Assembly (NCBI RefSeq): GCF_000002985.6
Contig: NC_003280.10
Span: 868,001-932,000 of the forward strand
DNA from: Caenorhabditis elegans
Lineage: Eukaryota; Nematoda; Chromadorea; Rhabditida; Rhabditidae
Reading direction: 5' to 3'
DNA length: 64,000 nt
The position numbers and the translations under genes are program-made. The stretch's first letter is position 1, and every line of letters begins with the position of its first letter. The notes beneath the pieces were generated by a model. The model was not told where the DNA came from. It worked only from the letters and a program-made list of their open reading frames with translations, and made no database searches. Below, piece by piece: positions 23,322 through 33,931 of the stretch.

Positions 23322-24035
23322 GAGAACTATGGAAAATATGGTGTTCCAAATGAGCAATGGTTTTCAAATTTTTTTAAACTGAGAATTATGGAAAATATGG
23401 ATTTTTAAATGTGCACTGGTTTTCAAATTTTTTTAAACTGAGAATTATGGAAAATATGGATTTTTAAATGTGAACTGGTTTTCAAATTTTTTTAAACTGA
23501 GAATTATGGAAAATATGGATTTTTAAATGTGAACTGGTTTTCAAATTTTTTTAAACTGAGAATTATGGAAAATATGGATTTTTAAATGTGCACTGGTTTT
23601 CAAATTTTTTTAAACTGAGAATTATGGAAAATATGGATTTTTAAATGTGAACTGGTTTTCAAATTTTTTTAAACTGAGAATTATGGAAAATATGGATTTT
23701 TAAATGTGCACTGGTTTTCAAATTTTTTTAAACTGAGAATTATGGAAAATATGGATTTTTAAATGTGAACTGGTTTTCAAATTTTTTTAAACTGAGAATT
23801 ATGGAAAATATGGATTTTTAAATGTGAACTGGTTTTCAAATTTTTTTAAACTGAGAATTATGGAAAATATGGATTTTTAAATGTGAACTGGTTTTCAAAT
23901 TTTTTTAAACTGAGAATTATGGAAAATATGGATTTTTAAATGTGCACTGGTTTTCAAATTTTTTTAAACTGAGAATTATGGAAAATATGGATTTTTAAAT
24001 GTGCACTGGTTTTCAAATTTTTTTAAACTGACAAT
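23322..24035 (+). repeat. 59-bp satellite, about 12 copies
   Basis: The unit gagaattatggaaaatatgg ... ttttcaaatttttttaaact recurs every 59 bp from 23381 (for example 23440, 23499). A diverged first copy lies at 23322. Copies differ mainly at gtgcactgg versus gtgaactgg. Confidence 0.95.
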
Positions 24036-24139
24036 AAGCTTTCAAATTAAAAAATTTCATTAAAAAAATTGCAAAAAGTTCAAAAGTGTCAAAAAGTTCA
24101 TTCTAAAAAAATTTGAAACGAATTGAAAAACAGTTTACA

Positions 24140-24232
24140 AAAGTTCAAAAAGTTTATTCCCGATCACTTTTGCTGGTAACTGATACAGTATATAACAGCA
24201 CATACTCCACTCCAAAGTCACAATCCACAAAA
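24140..24232 (+). promoter_or_regulatory. GATA/TATA promoter cassette C
   Basis: Elements in order: aaaagtttattcccgatcac, tttgctggtaactgata, cagtatataacagcac, catactccactcc. They lie immediately before the ATG at 24233. Spacing and order match cassettes A and B. Confidence 0.55.
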
Positions 24233-24551
24233 ATGGACAAAAAAAAAGCCGCTGGCAATCGGAGGCATCATTTGTGCGTGTTGTTGCTGTCTTCTGATCT
24301 TGATGATCATCATTGGAGCAGCAACATCAAGTGATGACCCCGTGACAACAACCCTGGCTCCTACAAAACTGCTTCCAACGCCTGAACCTACAACTCCGAC
24401 TACGCCAAAACCTACAACAACGACCACTCCACCTCCGCCTCCACGTCGGCAACCTCCACCTCAGCCGCCTGTAAACAGGGGAAATTCTCGAGGAACTGTT
24501 GGAGGAAACACTCCTCCAGCAGTAGTTCCTCCAACTATTTACATAGGATGA
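24233..24551 (+). pseudogene. Small secreted/membrane Thr-Pro-rich protein, A-run frame problem
   Basis: The ATG at 24233 is followed by GAC and nine A residues. Read from the ATG, the frame gives no sensible protein. In the adjacent frame, after the A-run, there is PLAIGGIICACCCCLLILMI (a perfect hydrophobic helix) and then a mucin-like tail TTTLAPTKLLPTPEPTTPTT with PPPPPRR, ending at TAG-free sequence up to TGA 24549-24551. With eight A residues (one fewer) ATG and helix would be in frame. So the sequence has one base too many, as a mutation, population variant or sequencing error; slippage during expression is also conceivable. AATAAA follows at 24559. It shares its promoter with the gene at 18556. 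Confidence 0.6.
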
Positions 24552-25513
24552 TTTGAAAAATAAAAAAGTTTTGATGGTCCTGTTCTTTGTTTTCAAAATA
24601 TTGCATTGGCAACTAAACCTTTATTCTAAATACCAGAAAGTGTTCGGCGATTTACGAGTTTCATAAAAGCCGCCGACAACTTTTGAGCTTCAGAGAGCAT
24701 AAGTCGTTTTTTGAGTCACCTTTTGTCAATTTGAAAGCAGCGGACGTTTTCAGGATCTCGTGAAAGCACGAGAAAGCACGAGTCTCGTGAAAGCAGCAGC
24801 AGCCGACAACTTCTGAGTTTCGTGCTGTTTCATGGGTAATGTGAACACAAACATGTCAAAGCAGACAGCATGAACTCAATTTTTTTCTAGCACTTTTGTT
24901 TGCTGTAAAGGACTTCCAAGAAATCTATAAAACCTAGAAATTTTCTAAGAAGTTGCAGCGGACATTTAACGAGTTTCGAAGAAGCAGAGAACATATTTTG
25001 GGTCGCAGAAATCACAGTTTCCCACTGTAGCGTGTATTTGGGCAAATCTCAGTTAGTTTTGCAGCCGACGTTTCGCGGCTTCCATAGAAGCAGCCGACAA
25101 GTTTTGGAGGCGGTGGCGGTCAGGCAACGAGCTGGGCTCGTATAATTATAATTGATCTCCCCCGTTTGATCTACCCGCTAAATACTAATTTCTCGCCCCT
25201 TTACTATTTCGCAACCACCACCTAGCCTTTCGATTAAAATATTATTCACTTCTTCCACCAACCACACCTAGGAGGTGGTTGTATTCGGTTTATACACCGA
25301 TCCTATGACCCTTTCACCAACTCATGCTACTAATTACTCATCTTCCTTAATATTCACCACCACCGATCGATTATTCTAATAAATAACTATTGCGGAAAGC
25401 TAAGTGTTCGTCTTATTCTATCCGCATCACTGGGGAACAATCTAGCGAGATTATTCCACTCAGAGGAGCTGTATCGTAAATCGTCACCTTCAATAGGGTG
25501 AACGACACTCACT
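24552..25513. other. Motif cluster and possible LTR-like fragment
   Basis: Positions 24655-25100 contain about seven gcagcggac / gcagccgacaactt units. From about 25130 the base composition changes: pyrimidine-rich text, aataaataac at 25378, gttcgtcttattc, and then catcactggggaacaatc. This resembles the R-U5/primer-site end of an LTR, but no second copy is in the window. No exon is certain. Confidence 0.35.
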
Positions 25514-26135
25514 GTGTCAGCCTCAAATCCCAATGACACTGCCTTCCAACATGACGTTTTTCTCACTTCCCGAAAAGTAATATTGAATCTTTTCCCAATG
25601 GAAGTTCATTTTTGGGTTGATAGTTTGAATGCGAATCACAATGTTATTCAAAACTGCTCATTAGAGTTGGAAGAAATTCTACGTGTAGTCGACAAGCGGA
25701 CGAGGAACATAAATCCCGTAGGATCATCGTTGTTGGCATCAACTTTTTCATTTACACATGACTTCATCTCTATTCCTAGATTGTTGAGGGATCGAGGAGT
25801 CCAATTTGTGTAAGAATTTCATTATCTCAACGAAAAAACAACTTAAATTGAAAATATTTAGGATGTGCACCGAAAATGAGGCAAACTGCATACCGGTACA
25901 AGTAACGGAGCACACCCAAATCTGCATTACGCTGGAAACGTCTGAAGAAAAGAAGAAGGCAATAGCAGTAAAAGTTGTTCCGACTGTAGTGATAACAAAC
26001 ATGAGAGAATCAATTTATATTAGTATACGAGCTGAAGCAAGTATTTGTGAGAAGATCGTATCAAGCCAACAAGAAAGGCACAATCAGTATGGGGACCTGC
26101 CAAATGCCGGTCATTTCGGTCATTTACACACAATG
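25504..26135 (+). CDS. Unrecognised exon pair, partial gene
   Basis: Two exons join cleanly: about 25514-25809 (possible acceptor tgtgtcag near 25518) and 25862-26135, with GTAAGA and GTAAGA donors. Together they give about 190 residues with alternating hydrophobic/polar runs (VFLTSRKVILNLF, TQICITLETSEEKKKAIAVK, VVPTVVITNMRESIYISIRA) that look like a beta-rich domain. No family is recognised. No in-frame ATG exists before residue about 29, so an upstream exon is needed or the gene is broken. The next in-frame exon downstream is the thioesterase remnant at 28160, across an intron that holds Tc1. Confidence 0.4.
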
Positions 26136-26210
26136 GTAAGACCAATTGATTTAAGAATTTTTCCGTTACACATAAAAAAATCTTCTTGAAGAAAAGCTAA
26201 AGTATATCTA

Positions 26211-27821
26211 CAGTGCTGGCCAAAAAGATATCCACTTTTGGTTTTTTGTGTGTAACTTTTTTCTAAGTGGTTATTTTGTTTTGAAACTTCACCACAGTGT
26301 TCACAAAATCTAAAAACACAATATTCATCAAAAATGTTCAACAGATTTTGAAAAAACTTCAGAAAAATTCAAAAAAATCGAAAAACTAGAAATATTGAAA
26401 AAACCGAGGTTGCAAGGAAATGACAATTAAAGTACCGGAATATGAGCAATTGGATTTAAAAACAACATAATTATGCTTAATACTTTGTCGCGTATCCGTT
26501 TGCATCAATAACAGCTTGACAACGACGTGGCATCGAGTCGATCAGCTTGTGAATAACTGACATGGGGATAGCTTTCCAAGCGTTTTCCAACTGGTTGAAT
26601 TTGGCATCTGCATTTGAAGCCCGAATACCTCCAAGACGTCTTTCCAACTCTTCCCACAAATGCTCTATTGGATTCAAGTCCGGAGACTGACTTGGCCAAT
26701 CGAGCAAATGCACATGACGACGTTGAAACCAGGAACGCACATGAAGAGAAGTATGCTTAGGATCGTTATCCTGCTGAAACACGAAGCCACGGCCCACATT
26801 TTGAAGTGCCCAGGGTCGCATTGTAGTTTCAAAGATGTTTTCGTATTGAAAACGATCCATAATGCTTTGGATTCTCCTTAGTGGGCCCATGGAAGTGCTG
26901 GTGAAGCACCCCCACACCATGACGCTCCCACCTCCATGCTTAACGGTTGGGCATTGATACTTTGGAGAGTACCTAGAGCCAACAGGACGACGTACCCAGG
27001 AATTTCCATCACTCCCGAACAAATTGAACTTGCTTTCGTCAGACCAGATGTGTTTAGCCCATTCCTGACGTCCCCAACGAAGATGCGCTTTTGCCCACGC
27101 AACTCGAGCCATGCGATTTTTCTTACTGATGAACGGTTTCTTGACTGGCTTTCGTCCGTGTAGTCCTGCTTGCTGTAAACGTCGACGAACAGTTCGTTTA
27201 CTTGGTACAGGTTCATTTGGAGAACTTATAATCATTTGAATATCCGTGGCGGTCCTATGCGGATCTTCTCTTGCTGATCGGAGGATGTTGCGATCCATCC
27301 TATGGGTTGTCACTCGAGGCCTGCCGGGCGAGATTCTCAAAGCGACGGATTTCTAAACATTTATTATTAAAAAATAATATTTTTCGAACTCACCTCAGTT
27401 TGGTACTTCTTGATTACTTTCCAAATAGTCGACGGAGAACGTTGAATTTGCAGCGCGAGCATTTTCGTGGGTATTCCTTGTTCGAAGCCAGCTACAATGG
27501 CTTTCTTGACGTCCAAGGAAAGATTTTTACACCCAACAGATTTTACCATACCTTAAAAATAATTTATCAACCAAACAAATCCAGTGCAACAAACAGAGTG
27601 CGTTTTATTGATAATTCAAAAAAAATAATGAAAATTGGAAAAACGAAAAAATCAAAAAATTGAAATAAAATTCAGAAAAAATCGATAATCATGTAATGTT
27701 TGGTCCGCAAATTTGCGTAACATTTCGCTTTATGCACACGGAAAAATTCAAGTCAAATGGATGCTTGAGAAAAAAGTTACACACAAAAAACCAAAAGTGG
27801 ATATCTTTTTGGCCAGCACTG
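26211..27821 (-). mobile_element. Complete Tc1 transposon
   Basis: The element begins CAGTGCTGGCCAAAAAGATA and ends with its reverse complement. Inverted repeats are about 54 bp, with TA on both sides (26209-26210 and 27822-27823). The length of 1611 bp fits the known Tc1 length of about 1.61 kb. It is inserted in the intron between the unrecognised exons and the thioesterase remnant. It lies antisense to them, and the transposase frame is intact. Confidence 0.97.
26477..27549 (-). CDS. tc1a: Tc1 transposase (two exons)
   Basis: Exon 1 is 27394-27549 and exon 2 is 26477-27352; the join gives 343 residues, the known size of Tc1A. The N terminus carries the paired-like helix-turn-helix DNA-binding region (MVKSVGCKNLSLDVKKAI...). 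The GRPR hook follows at about residues 59-62. The catalytic DD34E triad is visible in WSDESKFN, QQDNDPKH and NPIEHLWEE. It cuts at the inverted repeats and inserts at TA. From memory the standard Tc1A has Lys where this copy reads Met in PTKMLALQI; if right, this is a missense change in the DNA-binding region. The frame shows no other damage. Confidence 0.96.
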
Positions 27822-28159
27822 TATATTGGCAGACGGTTTCTTATTTTGATAACTAAATAGTCGGCATTTGTGTATTATGCACATGTCCTCATTTTCAAAT
27901 CAAATTACATTTTCATCAATTTCTACAGCTAAATTAAACATGATATACATTTTTCCTTTTTAATCTTAGAAAATGTTATTTCCTAAGCTAAAAATGCTAA
28001 AATGTGGTTCACCTTTTTTATTTTTCACAACTTAAAAAATTACTATTAAAATGAGGGAATGTAACACGCAAGTAGCAAATAATCTTTTGTATGAAACATG
28101 TCGTAAACTTTCGACAAATAAAAAAACAAAAAAATTAATATATGTTTTAAAAATTTCAG
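27822..28159. repeat. Intron sequence with repeat shared with 19622-19790
   Basis: Positions 27935-28085 (for example ttatttcctaagctaaaaat, ttactattaaaatgaggg) match 19622-19790 with about 85-90% identity by eye. No exon is present. Confidence 0.6.
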
Positions 28160-29382
28160 TTTGTTATTCCTCCTTCTTCCGACGAACACACTGACTATTA
28201 CAATGTGTCAGGCTCAATAAGAAGTGGAAAGTTGATGGAAATCATTTGCCTGTGCGCAATGAAGGTGGCTTATGCATTTGTTAAAGAAAAGAACACACAT
28301 ACACAAGAAGAGCTTCTAGGAGTCGTTGTCATTACAAAAGTTGAAGCGATTCCATTTTATAAGTGAGTTTTACAAAATAAGTATTCATGATTTCATTTAT
28401 TATTAATAAAATTCAGTTTGAAAGTCGATGAAAAGTTGGATTTATAAATCTATGGGAAGATTAAAAAAGAAGTCGGCAATATCCTTCAAGTGCTAGTGAT
28501 GATGTTCCAAAAAGACTCGCAAGGAAATTTGATCGAATCAATGCACAGACTGACATTATAATTTCAACTTCACACAATAAAAGCATATCAAGCGTAGCCG
28601 AGAACAAAGCAGAAGAAAAATATGTTGCGCCAGCTTCTGAAATCATTACCGTAAATCAAAAATAAGAGAGACAAATGGAATCACTGGTTTGATTTTTTAT
28701 TTCAACTACCGAAAAAAAGTAAAATGGTTTATCAAATATGATATTGGATTCCATTAGCCCCAAAACTTTTGACCTAAAATCACTTCACACCAGTCGAAAA
28801 AATTTTGTTTAAATTAAAAAGTCACAAATAATGTTTAATTTAAGTAATTTTTCAGGCAAAAAGTCAAGGAGTAAAGCGGATGCTTGACACAAAAGTGAAG
28901 TTATCTGAAATTTTGTTGAAAGACCATCCGAACATAAATGGAACTATAATCGGAGGGTTTTTATTGCGGAAAGCTCTCGAGTTGGCCGAGGAGACGGCAA
29001 AACTGTTTTGCAGTGGCCCAGTCGCGACTCGATTAATGGATATAATTGAATTTCAAAATTCTGTGGACACTGGTTGCGTCCTGCACTTCGAATCCATGAT
29101 ACTCTATACTAATGGGAAATTTATGCAAATACGAGCGATCTCAAGTATCTTGTCTACTTCCGGAAAAAGTGTAAGTTTTGATAACAATGAATGTTCACAA
29201 AAAATGTTTGATTTCAGGAAAAGATCCATTATCATTTTTCTATTGAATCTCTTGAAACAAGGGTCCCCGAAGTATATCCAAAAGGAGATGAGGAAATTGC
29301 TATATACTTTGAAGGAGGGCAACGTCTTGCAGATGCCATGAATGTAATTGAAACGAACAGACTTTACTGTTTTTACTGATTT
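28160..29382 (+). pseudogene. Acyl-CoA thioesterase (ACOT9-like) decayed copy
   Basis: Four segments align in order with the intact gene at 30196-32728. 28160-28362 (FVIPPSSDEHTDYY..., first hotdog start). 28417 to about 28560 (GKIKKEVGNILQVLVMMFQK, with in-frame TAA at 28445-28447 and another near 28560). 28856-29170 (KLSEILLKDH...IIGGFLLRKALELAEETAKL, second hotdog). 29218-29379 (C-terminal exon, IESLETRVPEVYP, ends TGA). The stops in the second segment and the missing linker exon make a full enzyme impossible. The two 3' exons are open and joined by good splice sites, so a short single-hotdog product could still be made. Confidence 0.75.
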
Positions 29383-30195
29383 TTCTCCATATTCGATTTT
29401 GCCCAGCCTCACTTATTTGACTCAATAAACGTCAATTGAAACTATCAGTTTTGGCAATTCAGATAAGTTTTTTCTGGGTTAAAAGTTGTAATTGTAAACC
29501 ACTTGAAACTCCGCATTTGTCGTCTGCTTGTTCGCTGAGTTACCTATTAGTGTGAAGTGATTTTTTGTATTGTAGATTGTCTTTGCTCCATCAGGAATTT
29601 GCGGTCCAACCTTGAACCGCGTCTTTTTGGTGGTGACAATCTCGCCGGGCCAAGACTAATTCAGGTTCTGATTTCATCACTCTGAAAATATTTGTAAAGA
29701 TACATCATTGCAAAATTTTAAGTCAGCTCCTCATTTTTCACCGCTTTTGAGGCTTCTAGATTCACTCCAAATGCCGTGCTCGCACACCGTGAATGTCTTT
29801 AGAACGGTTTTAAAATTAGGTAACAAATTCTGAGAGACTTTTGAAAAATTGTAATTTTTTGGAAGTAAAAATGTGCACTGAAGGCATTTCAAATGGAAAT
29901 TTGAAGCACTGAGAGTAGAACTTTTCCTCTTAATATTTTGCATTGACAGATTCTTGGTGAATACTTTCAAATGACAAATGTCACGTTACGAAGTTTCGCT
30001 GTCAAATGAAAGTCTTTCCTTGTAAGCTTGAAAAAGAACAAAACTAGTACGTATCCTACGGTTTTTATTGAAGAGACAACAGGTTTTCTAGAAATACCTC
30101 GAGTTCTCTAAAGTAGAAAACAAGAACTTTTTTCTGATGATACATTCATGGTTCTCTAATATTAACAAAACAAGTTCAATGTTTTGAGAATAAGC
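29383..30195. other. Intergenic with relic thioesterase exon
   Basis: Apart from the relic at 29494-29655, this stretch is AT-rich with no supported exon. The frame at 29731-29970 on the minus strand has no signal peptide or family resemblance. Confidence 0.5.
29494..29655 (-). pseudogene. Relic of thioesterase linker exon
   Basis: The plus-strand words ccacttgaaactccgcattt, gtctgcttgttcgctgag and ccatcaggaatttgcggtc match the exon 31327-31548 of the intact gene, in the same order and orientation but with many changes. It is the only piece of this second degenerate copy found on the minus strand. Confidence 0.65.
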
Positions 30196-32728
30196 TTATT
30201 TCACAATTCTTTTCAGCGTATTGTTCAGCAGCCGACGTCCTTCCAGGTAGCTTGTGGTGTGCACATAGTGCTTTGGAACCACACGGAGCACATTCGGATT
30301 CTCGACGCTTTCCATCGTGAAGTTGAACACATTTGTGTTGACGCGAGCCTACAAAATCATACAAATCGGAAACTTGAGTCTTTAAGCTCTTCAAGCTTCT
30401 CCTCACCTCTTCACCGAGCGTCGGATGATTCAACTTGGCGAGCTCGGGGAGCTTGTGCTGATCCGAAATCGTCGCCGCTACCTTCACCTGCACATATTTT
30501 CCATCGGTGTATGTGACGAATGAGTCAAAGTGCAGGACATGCCCAATTTCCACAGGCTTCTGGAACTCAATCTGATCCATGGATCGGATGGCAACACGAC
30601 CTTTGCAGTAGAGCTTGGCGTTCGTGTGAGCCAGCTCCAAGGCTTTTCGCATCAAGAAACCGCCGAAAATCTTTCCGTACATGTTTTGGTATTCTGGGAA
30701 GCAGATTTCAGTGACCGAGAGGTTTGTCTTGTGCATCCACATTTCAGTGTTCTGGAAGTTGCATGATTACAAAGATTCTGTGGGGGATCCTGTAGATTTA
30801 CGGGAGGATCTGTGTGGATTTACGGAAAGCTTGTGTAGATTTACGGGAAACTGGTGTAGATTTACGGGGAACTAATCTAGATTCATGGAGTATCTATTGT
30901 AGATCTACGGAGTATCTAGTGTAGATTTACGAGATTCTGGTGTAGATTTACAGGGTGTCTAGTGTAGATTTACGGATTATCTAGAGTAGATTTACGGGAT
31001 TTCTGGTGTAGATTTACAGGGTGTCTGGTGTAGATTTACGGAGTATCTAGTGTAGATTTACTGGAGGATCTGTGTGGATTTACGGAAAGCTTATGTATAT
31101 TTACGGGAATCTAATGTAGATTTACGAGGGAGCTCGTGTAGATTTACGGGAAGCCAATGTAGATTTACAAACAACTTTTGTAGATTCGCTGAACAATTGT
31201 ATTGCTCTACAAGACGCTAATGTAAATTCACGAGGATCTAGTTGTGGACTTTCGGGGATTCTATGTAGATTTACGAGGATCTATGTGTAATTTTACCTAT
31301 CGTTTTGTGTAGTTTTACAAACTCACTGAAAGTACCGCCACATCGTGCACCATGCTTCTGCCAACGAGCTCACTATACATGTTGTGAATCACTTGAAACT
31401 CCTCATTTGTCGGCTGCTTGTTCGTCGAGCTGCCCATCCGCCTAAAGTGCTCCTTTGTCTTGTTAATAGTTTCGGCTTCATCCGGAGTTTTTGCTGTCAA
31501 ACCGTGAACTCGCACCTTCTTGGAAGCGTCCAGAGGATCCCGCGAGACCTGAAAACTTACATAAAGCTTGTGAGATTTTTGCAGAAGCTCACCATAATGA
31601 ATTCCGCTTTGAGCAGCTGATTCAAATTCCCAATCTCATCATTCTGGAACAATCTGAGGCAGACTTGCATGCTGCTCGTTCCAGCATAGGTCACTTGCCC
31701 ATCAATGATAACGTCACGGGATGGGTGCATTTCGATGCTGAAAATTGAACAGAAGTAGCAAAAAACAGCTATGGAGCCCCGTAAATCTACACTAGCCACC
31801 GTAAATCCACACGCACTCATGAAAATCGATACGCTTCACCGACGCCGTCACAATTGTTCTGGGCAGTGTCATTGGCTCGTCGAGGGTCCCGTTGTCCGAA
31901 TTGTGCACGTATGCCACGTGGACGGCCATGTGGTCCAGGTCTTCCAGAATTTTGCCAAGACGAACACTTCTTGCGGCGCTCAGGTACTGCTTCTGCTTGT
32001 TGGTGTCCGTGCTGAGCGGGATGACAAACTGGAACAATTGTTGGTTAGCGGGAGAATCTGTGTAGGTTTACGTGAGGTTCTGTGTGGATTTATGGGAGGT
32101 TCTGTGTAGATTTACGGGGAATGCTAATGAAGATTCACAGAGAGCTTAGGTGAATTTACGGTAGGCGCTGGGTGGATTAACGGGGATGCTTGTGTGGATT
32201 TACATGGAGCTATTGGATTTACGGAAAAGTCGCGTAGATTTATGGGAAACTTATTGTAGAATTACGGAAAGTTCTGTGTAGATTTACGCAAAGATTTGTG
32301 TAGATTTAAAGGAAACTAATTGTAGAACTACGGGAGGTTCTATGTAGATTTACGAGAAGTTTTTGTAGTAATAGAGGACGCTGGTGTAGATTTACGGTAA
32401 TCTTATTTGGATATACGAGCTTCTACTTACCTTCCGATAACTGTGAGAAATGGTCCGTGGCTCCAGCTTCTTGCTATTCTTTTCCTCCTCACTAAAACTG
32501 TCCGGCTGACATTTTGCCACGTGACAGAACGTGGAAGACACCATCTTGTCGACTAACGAATCGGGGTCTGTGGAGAAGGGTCTTGAAGCGATGGATACTG
32601 TAGTCTTTGGAAATATCTGAATTTTTCTAAAATGAAAACTTGTAGAAATTGGAAGAAATCCTTACAGTCCTAAGGCTTCTGGTCTGCGAAAACCGAGAAA
32701 TCCGATTTGCAATGTGGCGAGCGATCAT
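30196..32728 (-). CDS. Mitochondrial acyl-CoA thioesterase, ACOT9-like
   Basis: Seven exons, 5' to 3' on the minus strand: 32666-32728, 32431-32616, 31817-32028, 31593-31737, 31327-31548, 30407-30751 and 30196-30348, giving 441 residues, close to human ACOT9 (about 439). The N terminus (MIARHIANRISRFSQTRSLR) is basic, Ser/Arg-rich and lacks acidic residues, as in mitochondrial targeting peptides. Two hotdog domains follow: the first from about residue 84 (FVIPLSTD..., ARSVRLGKILEDLDHMAV), the second from about residue 276 (IFGGFLMRKALELAHTNAKL). These enzymes hydrolyse fatty acyl-CoA to free acid and CoA in the matrix. All junctions are in phase with GT-AG ends. Two introns are filled by a 'tgtagatttacggg' minisatellite. 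From memory this matches the C. elegans ACOT9 orthologue near alg-2. Confidence 0.92.
30775..31320 (-). repeat. 'tgtagatttacggg' minisatellite in thioesterase intron
   Basis: About 22 degenerate units of roughly 20-28 bp with core tgtagatttacgg(g) fill this intron. The same unit fills 32045-32420 in another intron of the gene and recurs upstream at 33230-33470. Confidence 0.9.
32045..32420 (-). repeat. 'tgtagatttacggg' minisatellite, second intron array
   Basis: About 15 degenerate units of the same core (gtgtagatttacgggg, gtaggtttacgtgagg) lie in the intron 32029-32430. Confidence 0.85.
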
Positions 32729-33931
32729 TTTTTGTCTGAAAATTAGAAAGTTTGTCTGAAAATCAAAGAAATTTGGAGATTTTTAAACGGAAAATGGCAA
32801 AAAAAAAGTAGTTTTTAAAGCAAAAAATCAAATGATTCAAATATCACAAATGATTCCGAGTACTTACATTGATAAGGATGGATTTCTTATCTTATCAGTG
32901 ACTTATTTTTGATCTTGAGACCAGAAAAATGGGAAAAATGACGAAATTTTGAGGAACAGTTTTATATACGCCAAAAAAAAATATAAAGTTCACGTGAAAA
33001 AGCGTCTCAAAAGCCATATTTGTAACTGCAAAACCAGATTTTCATCCAAAAAATAACTTGAAAAAACCTTTAAAAGTGCACAGAAATCGATGAGAACCCG
33101 CAGGCAATTGAGAGAAATAGACGGTTAGGCGGCAGTGTAGATAACGATCAAAGTAACAGTTTTTGGCGGTGGCGGGCAAGGGAGAGAAGGAGGTCACTAT
33201 GGAAAAATTTTTGATCTACCAGTTTTGGGGAGCATGTAGATTTACGGGGAGTCTGGAGTACATTTACGGGGGGGGGGGGGTTATAGTAAAGATTTGAGTA
33301 GATCATTCTGTGTAGGTTTACATGGTTTCTAGTGCAATGTAGATTTACGGAAGTTGTTGTAGATTCACGAGATTTCTAGTGTAGAATTACATGGTTGTCT
33401 AGTGTAGATTTACGACTTTTCTAGTGTAGATTTACGGAGTTTTCAGAGGTAATTTTACAGGGTTCTACTGTGAATCTGAGTGAGTTTTCAATGGACCTAC
33501 ATTTGAGAATGCTTGTTAGCTAAGAAAAAACTACATAGCTGAAAACAAATAATGTTTCTAGGACAACCAGACAACAGAGTAGTAGTCAGAGAGACCTAAA
33601 CGAGCAACGACAAATGTTTTGTGCAAAATGCAGGGGGGGAGCTCAACACATGGCCTTTGAAAGTTCATATTTTTTCTTTCGTAGTTTCTAGACATGTTCC
33701 CAATTCATTGAACTTTGATGCACATTATAATCAAACAACATACATTATTCGGTGCATTCCAATTTTTGTGTTACTATGGTAAAAACTAGCGCATTCGGAA
33801 TGTCGTAATTTTTTCATTTTATATGTCTTCATTTTTTGAGAGTTTTATCCTTTTTGTTCTCAATTTTTATTGCTTCTGGAAGAACATGAAACTTTGGAAT
33901 TATTCCATTAATGCACCTAATTTCAGAACAA
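32729..33931. other. Intergenic; upstream of thioesterase and of the PAN/lectin gene
   Basis: A third array of the tgtagatttacgg unit is at 33230-33470, including a run of ten G at 33269. A TTTCAG acceptor at 33922-33927, a few bases before the next start, is a likely trans-splice site. No other gene is seen. Confidence 0.6.

Noticed and set aside
25130-25440. Complete second LTR retrotransposon
   Set aside because: Only one LTR-like end is visible, with no matching repeat, so it is listed only as a weak possibility.
30520-30766. Plus-strand frames across the thioesterase exon
   Set aside because: They are antisense shadows of the minus-strand hotdog exon.
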